From CAVQFB01 sp963711675 (lineage in GTDB: Bacteria; Acidobacteriota; Terriglobia; Terriglobales; Acidobacteriaceae): a stretch of 64,000 bases of DNA. Positions 9,259 through 18,120 of the stretch are shown piece by piece. The translations under genes and the position numbers were made by a program. Each line of letters begins with the position of its first letter. Position 1 is the stretch's first letter. Location: assembly GCA_963711675.1 (NCBI GenBank), contig CAVQFB010000011.1:248001-312000 (forward strand). Direction: 5' to 3'. The notes beneath the pieces were generated by a model. That model did not search any database. It worked only from the letters and a program-made list of their open reading frames with translations, and was not told where the DNA came from.

Positions 9259-10026
9259 GAATTCTCCTGAATTCTTGGTGCGTGCTTTTGGTGTCGCGTC
9301 TGGACACTGCGGTAGCGAAGCGCTGCGCTAGAGCGGCGTCGTTTGTGACAGGTGAACCCACTATTTTCAACGGAGCGGAGGAATTAGTAAAGCGGATGGG
9401 GGTGGCAGTGGATCAGTTCGAAACGCTGCACGCCAGATCCCTCGCCCCGCTGGCGAAAACGCGGGGCATCGGGATGACCTTGTCCGGGGCAATGGCGAAA
9501 ACTGAAACATTACCCGGTGGTTCGTGTCGTCGGCGCAGCGCAGCGGCTAAAGCCGGTTTCCTGTTTGGTAGCAGGTTGCGGCACGCCTGAAGGCGTGCCC
9601 TGATACGAAAAGCGCATCTGACGTGAGACGGAAGCACGCGTCTGCACAACGCTTGGCGACGATTCGGAGTGATATCAGTTGTAGGTCGCGGAGGGAACCA
9701 AGTGCAGATTCCTCACTCGTTCTCGCCGCGCAAGCGCGGTTACGAACGGTTCGGAATGACAATAAGAAAGGGCTTGTCGGCACGCCTGAAGGCGGGCCCT
9801 CCCGATGGCCTTTTGCTGCTGGGCGGCCCGCTTGCCCTGACACAAATGTCCAGTTCCCACTCATTCGGAAAAAACGCGACTATGGGGCACCCGCGGTTTT
9901 TTCGATTCATTCGAAATAGAAGGACAGCGGCTCAAGCCGTCTCCTTCTTGTGGCGGGATGCGGCACGCCTGAAGGCGTGCCCTGATACGAAGCTAATTCC
10001 TCTGCAAGGGAGAGAGGTTCGTGAAG
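9259..10026. repeat. Repeat island left of the IS3 element
   Basis: No convincing gene was found. The stretch contains family A hairpins at 9580-9599, 9779-9798 and 9962-9981. Two are preceded by a CGGCTAAAGCCG-type hairpin (9544-9555; 9928-9939). A family B copy lies at 9703-9761, and a degraded copy of the cactcattcg hairpin near 9858. A 102-codon frame at 9282-9590 runs into the repeats and is not supported. The island ends at the target site of the IS element. Confidence 0.75.
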
Positions 10027-10090
10027 TAGTCCAGCGGAAATGTGACTTCTCCATTTACGATGACCCGCTCAGGGCCAAAGAGGAGGAGTC

Positions 10091-10357
10091 GTGCGCAAGA
10101 GTCAGTTTAACGAAGAACAGATCATCGCCATCCTGAAGGAGGCGGAGGCGGGGATAACCCCCGACGAGCTGTGCCGGCGCCACGGGATCACCCGCGGGAG
10201 CCTGTACCGCTGGAAGGCGAAGTACGGCGGGATGGAAGTGAGCGAGGCGCGGCGACTGCGGCAGCTGGAGGAGGAAAACCGGCAGCTGAAGCACGTCGTG
10301 GCCGAGCTGCTGCTGGACAAACGAGCGTTGCAGGCGGTAGTCACAAAAAAGTGGTAG
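10091..10357 (+). CDS. IS3-family transposase OrfA (HTH protein)
   Basis: 88 residues from a GTG start at 10091 with a strong ribosome-binding site AGGAGGAG at 10081-10088. The N-terminal helix-turn-helix (FNEEQIIAILKEAEAG, DELCRRHGITRGSLYRWK) recognises the element ends. The following leucine-zipper-like helix (RRLRQLEEENRQLKHVVAEL) allows dimerisation. Translation ends at a TAG right after the slippery heptamer. Ribosomes that shift back one base make the OrfAB fusion, the active transposase in this family. Confidence 0.93.
   Translation: MRKSQFNEEQIIAILKEAEAGITPDELCRRHGITRGSLYRWKAKYGGMEVSEARRLRQLEEENRQLKHVVAELLLDKRALQAVVTKKW
10345..10351 (+). promoter_or_regulatory. Programmed -1 frameshift site A-AAA-AAG
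   Basis: In the orfA frame the bases read A AAA AAG just before TGG TAG. Slipping back one base gives AAA AAA GTG GTA, which enters the orfB frame. This is the classical IS3-family heptamer. It is the one frameshift in the window that is biologically expected, and it goes in the -1 direction, unlike all the others. Confidence 0.88.
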
Positions 10358-11301
10358 GCCCGCAGATGCAGAGGCAGGCAGTGGAAGTGATGCGCTCGGA
10401 GGGAACCGTCTCGGAGCGACGCGCCTGCGGGCTGATCCCAATGCATCGGGCGACCTGCCGGTATCGGCGGCGCAGGGTCGAAGAGCCGCGTTTGCGGGAG
10501 CGGCTGCGCGAGCTGGCTGCGACCCGGCGACGGTTCGGCTATCGGCGGCTCAAGATCCTGCTGCGACGCGAGGGCTTCACGGTGAACCATAAACGGGTGT
10601 ACCGACTGTACGTGGAAGAGAAGCTGGGACTGCGGCGGAAGCGAGGACGGCGGAGGATGCCGACGGCCGCCGCACGCGTGCCCCTGAAACTACCGGTGCG
10701 CCCCGACGAGGTCTGGACCATGGACTTCACGCAGGATGCGTTCGCCAGTGGGCGCAAGTTCCGAACTCTGAACCTGATGGACGGCTTCACGCGCTACGCG
10801 CCACGCATCGAGGTGGACACCTCGTTGCCGGGTCAGCGCGTGGTGCGGGTGCTGGAAGAACTGAAGCGAAGGGGCCGCAAGCCGGAGGCGATCGTGATCG
10901 ACAATGGGAGCGAGTTTACCAGTCAGGTGGTAGATCAATGGGCGTACGAGAACCAAGTGCAGCTGCACTTCATCACGCCCGGACGGCCCATGGAGAACGG
11001 CTTCATCGAGAGCTTCAACGGCAAGTTCCGCGACGAGTGTCTAAACGAGAACTGGTTCCTCGATCTGGCCGACGCGCGGGAGAAGATCGAGACCTGGCGG
11101 TGCGACTACAACCAAGTGCGGCCGCACTCGGCGCTCGGCTATCTCACGCCCGCGGAGTTTGCGCAGAGGAGCGCGGCTTCGTCCGGCTGCGCTCCCATGG
11201 CTCCGCCGTTCGAAGCCGCGCCGTCAGGTGGAGAGAGGGTAGTTACAGGTGTAGCGTTGGAGAACCAGAAACCGGAGAAAGTCTCACTATCCCTGGACTA
11301 A
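10351..11301 (+). CDS. IS3-family transposase OrfB (DDE integrase core)
   Basis: The catalytic part of the transposase, normally made as a fusion with OrfA by -1 frameshifting. It has the HTH_21-like segment (RRRFGYRRLKILLRREG) and an rve integrase core with the acidic triad in WTMDFTQD, VIDNGSEFTS and NGFIESFNGKFRDECL. The end carries the NQVRPHSALGYLTPAEF motif typical of the family. The frame is open upstream to 10171, overlapping orfA. The last codon before the stop is GAC. The TAA stop uses TA from the element end and one A from the target duplication. Confidence 0.93.
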   Translation: MVGPQMQRQAVEVMRSEGTVSERRACGLIPMHRATCRYRRRRVEEPRLRERLRELAATRRRFGYRRLKILLRREGFTVNHKRVYRLYVEEKLGLRRKRGRRRMPTAAARVPLKLPVRPDEVWTMDFTQDAFASGRKFRTLNLMDGFTRYAPRIEVDTSLPGQRVVRVLEELKRRGRKPEAIVIDNGSEFTSQVVDQWAYENQVQLHFITPGRPMENGFIESFNGKFRDECLNENWFLDLADAREKIETWRCDYNQVRPHSALGYLTPAEFAQRSAASSGCAPMAPPFEAAPSGGERVVTGVALENQKPEKVSLSLD

Positions 11302-11303
11302 AG

Positions 11304-11601
11304 ATGGGGGCATGGAATCCCGACCTCCTCGCAAAGTGCGCGAAGTAGGGCGCTCCTATCGCGGTCTTTCCCACTATTCGCAAGAAACGCGAATAAGTGG
11401 GCCAGGCGAATTGTGGAGGAAGACTGCCGAATCGAAGCAATGGCGAAAGGTCTCAGGCGACGATCTAGAGCCGACAACGTCAAAGAGTTACCCGCGTAAC
11501 ATTTCTTGTAAATGGCTATATCATGGTAAACACGCAGGTTAGCGGCGTGATAAGAGCGATCAATTGTTTTAATTTGTCCTTTACATCACTCGTCTAATCT
11601 A
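11304..11601. repeat. Gap right of the IS with a hairpin repeat
   Basis: No gene is visible. At 11370-11401 an imperfect hairpin pairs CCCACT-ATTCGC with GCGAATAAGTGGG around AAGAAAC, related to the copy at 12990-13020. From about 11490 the sequence turns AT-rich up to the HAD gene, so its promoter may lie there, but I cannot assign boxes with confidence. Confidence 0.6.
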
Positions 11602-12456
11602 ATGGGGATGAGTGATTCAGTTATGAGTGACAGATTAAAGAAGCGATACATTTTTGCCAGTGACTTCGATCAGACGTTGACCTTTAATGACACGGGTTAC
11701 GTGCTGAGCGAATTGCTGGGGATTCCTACGGACGAGTTTGAACGCAAGATTACGGGAATGGCGAAGCTGAACCTGGTACAGCAGGGCGCAGAGCTTGCGT
11801 ATCTGCTGCTGCACGACCCGGAGTTTCGCGGCAAGGTGCGGAAAGAGCATCTCTATCAGGTGGGCAAGATCATCCGCCTGAAGGAGAACATTGAGCTGCT
11901 GCACAAGATTCTCGACAACGGGATCGATGGCTATCATTTCGATTTCTACGTGCTCTCCGCGGCACCGGAGGAAGTGATCCATTCGGCGCTTGAGGGAATC
12001 GTTCCGCGTGACCATATTTTCGGGACGAAGTTCGCTTACAGGCCGAATGGCGAGATCGAGCGCATCGAGCGCGCGACGGCCGGCTACGGCAAGGTGGCGG
12101 TGCTCGACCAGCTGCAAAGAAATCTGGAAGTGGGGCCGGACCAGATCGTGTATGTAGGCGACGGCAGCTCCGATATTCACGTGATGTTGCACGTGAATAC
12201 GCGCGACGGGTTCACTATTGCGGTTTCGGAATCGAAGCGCGTGACGCAGATCGCCAAGCGCACGATTTTGAGCACCAACACGCTGGCGGTGCTGGCGCCG
12301 ATCCTGGAAGAGATCGTGGGCTGGCCACGGCTGAAGATCCGCAAGCTCTTCGAATCGCATGGGTTGCTGATCCAGGAGTGGGACCGTGTCCGCACGGACT
12401 GGCTCACCCTGCGTTCCGCCGAGTCGGGCCGCACCCAGGCGGCCAGCGCGGTTTGA
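11602..12456 (+). CDS. HAD-superfamily phosphatase, phosphoserine phosphatase-like
   Basis: 284 residues. HAD motif I is FASDFDQTLT with nucleophile Asp21 and acid/base Asp23. The Mg-binding motif is YVGDGSSDIHVML near residues 188-200, and VLSAAPEEVI is the Ser/Thr motif II region. This places it in the HAD-IB/PSP-like group that hydrolyses small phosphate esters; the substrate is not determined. Three near ATG codons (11602, 11608, 11623) lie in frame; the longest is given. A hemerythrin gene follows after 15 bases in the same direction. Confidence 0.83.
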   Translation: MGMSDSVMSDRLKKRYIFASDFDQTLTFNDTGYVLSELLGIPTDEFERKITGMAKLNLVQQGAELAYLLLHDPEFRGKVRKEHLYQVGKIIRLKENIELLHKILDNGIDGYHFDFYVLSAAPEEVIHSALEGIVPRDHIFGTKFAYRPNGEIERIERATAGYGKVAVLDQLQRNLEVGPDQIVYVGDGSSDIHVMLHVNTRDGFTIAVSESKRVTQIAKRTILSTNTLAVLAPILEEIVGWPRLKIRKLFESHGLLIQEWDRVRTDWLTLRSAESGRTQAASAV

Positions 12457-12471
12457 TGTAATATCCCGTAC

Positions 12472-12978
12472 ATGCTTCGTGACAAAAACCTGATTCCGCT
12501 TTCGCATCAGCACCAGCATGCGCTGGCAGTGTGTGTAAGGATTGATCGCGCTCTGCAGGCGGGCGTCATCGATCTGGAAGCCTGGCAGGCGGAGATCGCG
12601 CAAATTTACAACCAAGAGATTGGCATCCACTTCACGGCGGAGGAGGAGATACTCTTCCCCGCTGCGAGAAGCTGCGAGGGCCTGTCAACGCTGGTGGATG
12701 AATTGCTGCGTGAGCACGCCGTGCTGCGGGAGTATTTCGTTCAGGCGAGCGTGGGCAGCATGAGCCTGGGTGATCTGAAAGGCTTTGGGGAAAAATTGTC
12801 GGCGCATATCCGTAAAGAAGAGCGCCAACTCTTCGAGGGCATGCAGACCGCGATGGGGGCCGAGGAGTTGGCGGCGTTGGGAGTGGCGCTGGAGAAGGCG
12901 CTGGCCGGGGCATCGAAGGCGTGCGTGTTGCCCACCCGGGCCACGCGCATAAGGTCGAGAGTAGCGATGAAGGCGTGA
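12472..12978 (+). CDS. Hemerythrin HHE domain protein
   Basis: 168 residues with the His/Glu pattern of a cytosolic hemerythrin-like four-helix bundle: LSHQHQHAL near the start, HFTAEEEILFP, LREHAVLREYF and HIRKEERQLFEGM. These supply the ligands of a di-iron site that binds oxygen, NO or acts in iron and redox protection. There is no signal peptide. It lies 15 bp after the HAD gene and probably shares its transcript. A perfect 10-bp-stem hairpin starts 11 bases after its stop. Confidence 0.85.
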   Translation: MLRDKNLIPLSHQHQHALAVCVRIDRALQAGVIDLEAWQAEIAQIYNQEIGIHFTAEEEILFPAARSCEGLSTLVDELLREHAVLREYFVQASVGSMSLGDLKGFGEKLSAHIRKEERQLFEGMQTAMGAEELAALGVALEKALAGASKACVLPTRATRIRSRVAMKA

Positions 12979-12989
12979 GAGTTTCTTTC

Positions 12990-13020
12990 CCACTCATTCG
13001 CAAGAAACGAGAATGAGTGG
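12990..13020. repeat. Perfect hairpin after the hemerythrin gene
   Basis: CCACTCATTC pairs exactly with GAATGAGTGG around an 11-base loop. It lacks a T tract, so it is not a standard intrinsic terminator, though it could stabilise the 3' end of the transcript. Relatives occur at 11370-11401 and near 9858. Confidence 0.75.
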
Positions 13021-13051
13021 TGCCCCCGGCATTCACCAGTCGCGCAGAAAA

Positions 13052-13192
13052 TGCAGATTCCTCGCTCGCTCTCGCCGCGCAAGCGCGGTTACGAACGGCT
13101 CGGAATGACAAAGAAGAAGAGCTTGTCGGCACGGCTGAAGCCGTGCCCTCCCGGTGGTCCTTGCTGCGGGGCGGCACGCCTGAAGGCGTGCC
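13052..13192. repeat. Repeat island: family B plus two family A hairpins
   Basis: A family B copy lies at 13052-13110 (hairpin CCGCGC-AA-GCGCGG). Hairpin GGCACGGC-TGAA-GCCGTGCC is at 13128-13147 with tail CCTCCC, and GGCACGCC-TGAA-GGCGTGCC at 13173-13192 with tail CTGATACGAA. The two A copies differ at a paired position by an exact compensatory swap. No gene is seen in 12979-13330. Confidence 0.85.
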
Positions 13193-13330
13193 CTGATACG
13201 AAGCTCGTTTCCCCCGAATCCCGGCCTCTAAGTGAGCGAAGTAGGGTGGGGCAGCCCCGGCACTCGCGGCTAGCGCCTAGAGCGAGAACCAACCGGCTGA
13301 GTCTACCCCATCTGTCCAATACTCGACGCA

Positions 13331-15088
13331 CTACCCTTCCAGCTTGAACCGCGTTTCGGCCAACGCGTAGAGGCGGCGCCAGACCAGGCGGTTCATGGTC
13401 ACAACGGCAGCGGCCATCAGGATGGTGGCGGCGATCAGCAGATCGAAATTTCCTCCATCGGTCGCCTGGCTGATGGTCGAGCCGAGGCCGGTCGTCGAAT
13501 AAATCTGCCCCTTGAAATGAAAATATTCGGCGACGATGCTGGCGTTCCACGCGCCGCCGGAGGCGGTGATCATGCCGGTCACGAGGTAGGGGAAGATGCC
13601 GGGAAGGATCAGTTTGCGCCAGCGCTCCCAGCCCTTGATGCCGAAGATGGTGGAGGCTTCCTTCAGGTCGGTGGGAATGGCGATGGCACCGGCGATCACA
13701 TTGAAGAGGATGTACCACTGCGTGCCAAGGAGAAGCAGAACGATGGAGCCGACGCCGAGTCCGCCGCCGACCTGAATGAGCAAGAGAAGAACGACGGGAA
13801 AGAGAGCGGTGGCGGGGACCGAGGCGGCGATTTGCGCCATGGGCTGCGCGATGCGAGCAAGACGCGAGTTGAAGCCGATGGCGACTCCGGCGGGGATGGT
13901 CCAGGCAGCGCCGAGAACCAAGGCGACGTTGACGCGGACGCAGGTGGCGAGGAGTCCCCAGCCGAGTTCGTGAAGTTCTGTTTTTTGCAGGCCGGTGAGC
14001 AAAATGACGACGCGAACCATGGTAAAGCCGACCGCCAATATCGAGGCGAACGCCAGAACGCTGATCAGCCAGGCTTGCCAGGAGTCTTTGTCGTAGGGGG
14101 CGGATTCTTCCTTCGAGCTTCCGCGGGCGAAATAGCTCATCAGGGATTCGCGGAGCGGGCGGAAGGTTTTCTTACGCAGGTGAGCGAGGCCGCGGGAGTG
14201 CTGGATTAGGTCGAGCACCCAGGAGCGGGGAGCGCCGGTACCCTCGACCTGTTCGTTCTTGAATTTTTCCGCCCAGGCGATGATCGGCCGCCACACAAAC
14301 TGGTCAAGGATGACGATGACGCCGATCATCGTGATCAGGCCGTAGAGGATGGCTTGCGTGTCGCCGGCGCTCGAGGCTTTCTGGAGATAGGAGCCGAGGC
14401 CGGGGAGACGGAAATCGCGTGAGCCGAGCACGAATTCTTCGCACGCCATCAGGAAGAACCACCCGCCGGCGACGGACATCATGGAATTCCAGACCAGTCC
14501 GATGGTGGCGAAGGGCAATTCAATCTGCGTAAAGCGCTGCCACCAGTTGAAGCGATAGATCTTTGCGGCTTCGCGCATCTCGCGGGGAATGCTTTTGAGC
14601 GATGCGTAGAAGCTGAAGGCCATGTTCCAGACTTGTCCGGTGAAGATGAGCAAGATGGCGCCGAGCTCGACGCCAAGCTGGCGATGGGGGAAGAGCGCAA
14701 CCATGGCCAGCATCACGCCGGGAAGAAAACTGAGGACCGGGATCGATTGCAGCACGTCCAGCAGGGGAATCATGAAGCGTTCCGCGCGCGGATTGTAGGC
14801 TGCGATGTAGCCGTAGACGAGGGTGAAGATCAGGCTGAGAACGTAGGCAATGCCGATGCGCAGCAAGGAGTAGCCGGCGTAGAGAGGGAGATAGACAGGG
14901 TCGCGCGAAATCTCGACGGCGGGCGTGAAAGGGGCAAACCAGGTGCGCCCGGCGGCAACGATGCCGTAAAAGATCGCCAGGGCGAAGCCGAACATCAGGA
15001 GGTCGGGTAAGAAGGAGGTCTCGAAACGCGGCAGGACCGACCAGAGACGAAGCGGATTGATGGACCGCATGCCAGCGGGCGTCTTCAT
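13331..15088 (-). CDS. ABC transporter permease with two fused permease units (nitrate/sulfonate/taurine type)
   Basis: 585 residues made of two binding-protein-dependent transport domains in tandem. Each has membrane helices and an EAA-type loop contacting the ATPase (IPREMREAAKIYRFNWWQR in the first, IPTDLKEASTIFGIKGWER in the second). Related single-domain permeases of the SsuC/TauC/NrtB group are half this size and work as dimers, so this gene supplies the whole membrane pore. It overlaps the upstream ATPase gene by four bases (ATGA). No periplasmic binding protein is encoded next to it, so the substrate is unknown. Confidence 0.87.
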   Translation of the reverse strand: MKTPAGMRSINPLRLWSVLPRFETSFLPDLLMFGFALAIFYGIVAAGRTWFAPFTPAVEISRDPVYLPLYAGYSLLRIGIAYVLSLIFTLVYGYIAAYNPRAERFMIPLLDVLQSIPVLSFLPGVMLAMVALFPHRQLGVELGAILLIFTGQVWNMAFSFYASLKSIPREMREAAKIYRFNWWQRFTQIELPFATIGLVWNSMMSVAGGWFFLMACEEFVLGSRDFRLPGLGSYLQKASSAGDTQAILYGLITMIGVIVILDQFVWRPIIAWAEKFKNEQVEGTGAPRSWVLDLIQHSRGLAHLRKKTFRPLRESLMSYFARGSSKEESAPYDKDSWQAWLISVLAFASILAVGFTMVRVVILLTGLQKTELHELGWGLLATCVRVNVALVLGAAWTIPAGVAIGFNSRLARIAQPMAQIAASVPATALFPVVLLLLIQVGGGLGVGSIVLLLLGTQWYILFNVIAGAIAIPTDLKEASTIFGIKGWERWRKLILPGIFPYLVTGMITASGGAWNASIVAEYFHFKGQIYSTTGLGSTISQATDGGNFDLLIAATILMAAAVVTMNRLVWRRLYALAETRFKLEG

Positions 15089-16434
15089 GACTGGACCGGG
15101 GCGGATGGGTGATGGCTGGGTTCCGTGGTGTGCTCGGCCAGGATGAGGCGTCCGGTTTCGGAGTCGTAGTCGAAGATTTCCGCGTAGCGTCCCCAGTTCA
15201 TAGCGGTATCGAACTGGCGCCCGACTTCTTCCTGGCTGAAGTGCTCGTCGAGGATGTCGTGGAAGAATTCTTCCGGGATGGAATGGTCAGACTTGGCGTG
15301 CAGCACGTTGTCGATTTGCTGCAAGACGATGACGTGCTTGAGCGCGGCCTCGCGGAACAGCACTTTGCGATTGAGAATGTCAGCGTCGGCAAAGGTAACG
15401 CCTTCGGGAGTGATCTCGACGTCGCCTTCCTTCAGCGTGGACAATCCAAGCAATACTGAAGCTTCGATGATGGGGAGAAGATCTTCGACGTCCATGGCGA
15501 GCTCTTCGGAGAGCTTGTATAGATCCTCGCGGCCGCCACGATCGTGCAGGATTTCGAGCAAACCCGCGATTCCGCCTACACGCGCATGGGGGAGCATCTG
15601 ATACTTCTGGCGTGATGTCTTGCCGCCCTCGACAGCCATGGGCTGAGAACCGGGCAGGGCATGCTCGACCTGGGGCTCGGTCATGACTTTGTAGATGTAG
15701 TCAACGAGTTCGACAAAGCGCGGGCTCTTGCGCTCACGGGGTTGAGGCAGGTCGACCGTGAAATCAGAGCGGACACGGGCGGGATTCTTTCCGAGGACGA
15801 TGACGCGGTCGGCGAGCAGGACGGCCTCTTCGATGTTGTGGGTTACGACGAAGATGGCGCTGGTCGGCATCTTCTTGCTGAGCCACAGTTCCATGAGCTC
15901 GCCGCGCAGGTTCTCGGCGGTGAGGACGTCGAGCGCGGAGAAGGGCTCGTCCATGAAGAGGACTTCGGGCTCAACGACGAGGGCGCGAGCGAAGCCGACG
16001 CGCTGCTTCATGCCGCCGGAGAGTTCCTTGGGATAGGCGGTCTCGAAGCCGTCGAGGCCGACGTTGTCGAGAGTCCGCAGCGCCCGCTTGTGGCGTTCGA
16101 CGGGGTGCATGCCGCGAGCTTCAAGAGGAGCCTCGACGTTTTCCAGAACGGTGAGCCAAGGGAAGAGGGCGAAGCTCTGGAAAACGATGGCGACGCTGGG
16201 CGACTGAGTATCGAGTGGGCGGCCGTGCCAGAGAATTTCGCCGGCTGAGGGCGTGGACAGGCCGCTCAGAATGCGCAGCAGCGTGGATTTGCCGCAGCCA
16301 GAAGGACCAAGGAGCGCGATAATCTTGCCGGGCTCAACGTCGAGATCGACCGGGGACACAACCTCGATGCGAGTTCCGTCCGGCTGGACATAGAACTTCT
16401 CCACGGCGCGGGCCTGGATGATAGGTTGCGTCAC
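15085..16434 (-). CDS. ABC transporter ATP-binding protein with C-terminal AAA-associated domain
   Basis: 449 residues. The first 260 are an SsuB/NrtD-type ATPase: Walker A LLGPSGCGKST, signature LSGGMKQRVGFARAL, Walker B VLFMDEPFSALD, and the switch His in VVTHNIEEA. The rest is an extension rich in acidic helices (DLLPIIEASVLLGL, HDILDEHFSQEEVGRQF), typical of the AAA-associated domain found in Acidobacteriota and proteobacterial nitrate/sulfonate-like importers. The product energises the fused permease encoded immediately downstream. The extension may be regulatory, which is inference. Confidence 0.88.
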   Translation of the reverse strand: MTQPIIQARAVEKFYVQPDGTRIEVVSPVDLDVEPGKIIALLGPSGCGKSTLLRILSGLSTPSAGEILWHGRPLDTQSPSVAIVFQSFALFPWLTVLENVEAPLEARGMHPVERHKRALRTLDNVGLDGFETAYPKELSGGMKQRVGFARALVVEPEVLFMDEPFSALDVLTAENLRGELMELWLSKKMPTSAIFVVTHNIEEAVLLADRVIVLGKNPARVRSDFTVDLPQPRERKSPRFVELVDYIYKVMTEPQVEHALPGSQPMAVEGGKTSRQKYQMLPHARVGGIAGLLEILHDRGGREDLYKLSEELAMDVEDLLPIIEASVLLGLSTLKEGDVEITPEGVTFADADILNRKVLFREAALKHVIVLQQIDNVLHAKSDHSIPEEFFHDILDEHFSQEEVGRQFDTAMNWGRYAEIFDYDSETGRLILAEHTTEPSHHPSAPVQS

Positions 16435-16531
16435 GCGATCTCACCTGAAGATAATTTTCAGCAGCTTGCCAACCGGGAGGCTCGCTTAAGTACCGTCAAA
16501 GATACCGTCACAAAGCCGGAAAGTCATCTCA

Positions 16532-18064
16532 TCAGGCAAAGAAATCTTCATGCGGAGGCGGAGCAAAGGATTCGGGCACGCGGTCGGCAACTTCAGCGAG
16601 CTTGGCCAGCTTCTCGGCCAGCGCAGGCGTGAGAACGCCCGGCTGATAACGCCATTTCCAGTTACCCTCATCGGCGCTGGGTGTGTTCATGCGGGCCTCA
16701 CTGCCCAGGCCCAGCACATCCTGAAGAGGAACTACGCACAGGCTGGCCACAGAGGTTTGAGCCGCTCGGATGAAGGCCCAGTTGACGGGCTTATCGGCCA
16801 AGCCAAGATATGCATCGGCGTTCTTGCGTTCATGGTCACTCGCGGCGGATTTCCACCAGCCTAGAAGCGTGTCGTTGTCATGGGTACCGGTGTAGACGAC
16901 TTTATCGGCGGTGAAGCGGTGCGGCAAGTAGATGTGAGCGCCGGGATCGCCGAAGCCAAACTGAAGGACGGCCATGCCGGGGATCTTATGGCGCTCGCGC
17001 AGGGCGTTGACCTCCGGCGTGATATAGCCGAGATCTTCAGCGAAGAAGGGTAGGCCGCCGAGAGCTTCGCGGAGCTTGAGGAAAATGTCGTCCTTGGGAC
17101 CGTCGACCCAATGGCCGTAGATCGCGGTGGGCTCGCTGGCGGGAATCTCCCAGAACTGCTCGAAACCGCGGAAGTGGTCGAGACGAATATAGTCGCAATG
17201 TCGGGTGGCCCAACCGAGGCGCTGTATCCACCACTTGTAACCCTCGGCGCGCATAACGTCCCAATCGTAGAGCGGATTTCCCCAGCGCTGGCCGGTCTTG
17301 CTGAAGAAGTCCGGAGGGACACCGGACACGACGACGGGCTCGAGGTTTTCATCGAGCCGGAACAGGTGCGGGTTGGTCCAGACGTCGGCGCTGTCGAAGT
17401 TCACGAAGATGGCCACGTCGCCGACTACGCGTATCGAGCGCTGCTTGCAGTAGTGGTGCAGAGATCGCCATTGCTCATAAAAGGCGAATTGTACGGCGCT
17501 ACGGACGGCGAGATCGTCTGAAAGTTCCTGCCGTGCTTTCTCGAGCGCCCCGGGTTCGCGGCGAGCCAGCTCGCGGGGCCACTGGTTCCAGGGCTTCAGC
17601 TGGAAGCGGGCGCGTAAGGCGTCGAAGAGGACGAAATCATCGAGCCACCATTTATTTTGCTCGCGGAACTGAGCGAAGCGCTGCCGTGCCTCGCTGGAAC
17701 CGGACTTCACGAAATTACGCGCGCCCTCGAACAAGAGCGGCAACTTGCCGCGGAAGAGCTGGCCATATTCGACGGAGTCGACTTCGCTCGGCAAGGCCGA
17801 GATTAATTCTTTCGCAAGCCAACCGTGGTCGACGAGGCGCTGCAAGCTGATGATGAGCGGATTGCCGGCAAAAGCCGAGGTGGAAGAGTAAGGAGAATTG
17901 CCGTACCCAAGCGGGCCTAAGGGGAGCACCTGCCAGAGACCCTGGCGGGCTGCGGCGAGGAAGTCGATGAACTGATAGGCGGCGGGGCCGAGATCGCCGA
18001 TGCCACCAGCGGAGGGCAGCGAAGTCGGATGGAGCAGAATGCCGGTGGCGCGGGGAAAAGACAT
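16532..18064 (-). CDS. malQ: 4-alpha-glucanotransferase (amylomaltase)
   Basis: 510 residues, the usual MalQ length. This GH77 enzyme transfers alpha-1,4-glucan segments and disproportionates maltodextrins in glycogen/maltose metabolism. Visible family blocks are RATGILLHPTSLPS at the start, GLWQVLPLGPLGYGNSPY, YIRLDHFRGFEQFW with the nucleophile Asp region, FFAEDLGYITPEV with the acid/base Glu region, and YTGTHDNDTLLGWW. It lies 97 bp upstream of the ABC ATPase gene on the same strand, so a shared transcript is possible but the functional link is unclear. Confidence 0.95.
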   Translation of the reverse strand: MSFPRATGILLHPTSLPSAGGIGDLGPAAYQFIDFLAAARQGLWQVLPLGPLGYGNSPYSSTSAFAGNPLIISLQRLVDHGWLAKELISALPSEVDSVEYGQLFRGKLPLLFEGARNFVKSGSSEARQRFAQFREQNKWWLDDFVLFDALRARFQLKPWNQWPRELARREPGALEKARQELSDDLAVRSAVQFAFYEQWRSLHHYCKQRSIRVVGDVAIFVNFDSADVWTNPHLFRLDENLEPVVVSGVPPDFFSKTGQRWGNPLYDWDVMRAEGYKWWIQRLGWATRHCDYIRLDHFRGFEQFWEIPASEPTAIYGHWVDGPKDDIFLKLREALGGLPFFAEDLGYITPEVNALRERHKIPGMAVLQFGFGDPGAHIYLPHRFTADKVVYTGTHDNDTLLGWWKSAASDHERKNADAYLGLADKPVNWAFIRAAQTSVASLCVVPLQDVLGLGSEARMNTPSADEGNWKWRYQPGVLTPALAEKLAKLAEVADRVPESFAPPPHEDFFA

Positions 18065-18120
18065 GCGTTTGTTCTATAGAAATCCTCTCACAAACGATCA
18101 AGATGCGAGAGCTGCCTGCA

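Larger units (their letters stand above)
10027..11300 (+). mobile_element. Complete IS3-family insertion sequence with 3-bp target duplication
   Basis: The ends are inverted repeats that both begin TAGTCCAG: left at 10027, right read inwards from 11300. Similarity continues for about 28 bp through a shared GACTTTCTCC-like stretch. The element is flanked by the direct repeat AAG at 10024-10026 and 11301-11303, the short duplication expected of IS3-family transposition. It is 1274 bp and carries two overlapping frames joined by an A-AAA-AAG slippery site. Both genes look intact, so the copy may be active. It has landed at the edge of a repeat island. Confidence 0.93.

Noticed and set aside
9282..9590. 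102-codon plus-strand frame in the repeat island
   Set aside because: Its end is made of repeat hairpin sequence and it has no recognisable feature.
11635..12630. 331-codon minus-strand frame over the HAD and hemerythrin genes
   Set aside because: It spans two well-motifed genes and their junction and shows only shadow composition.
13331..16434. Calling the importer a nitrate transporter
   Set aside because: Only the nitrate/sulfonate/taurine superfamily level is supported; there is no binding protein or assimilation gene to fix the substrate.
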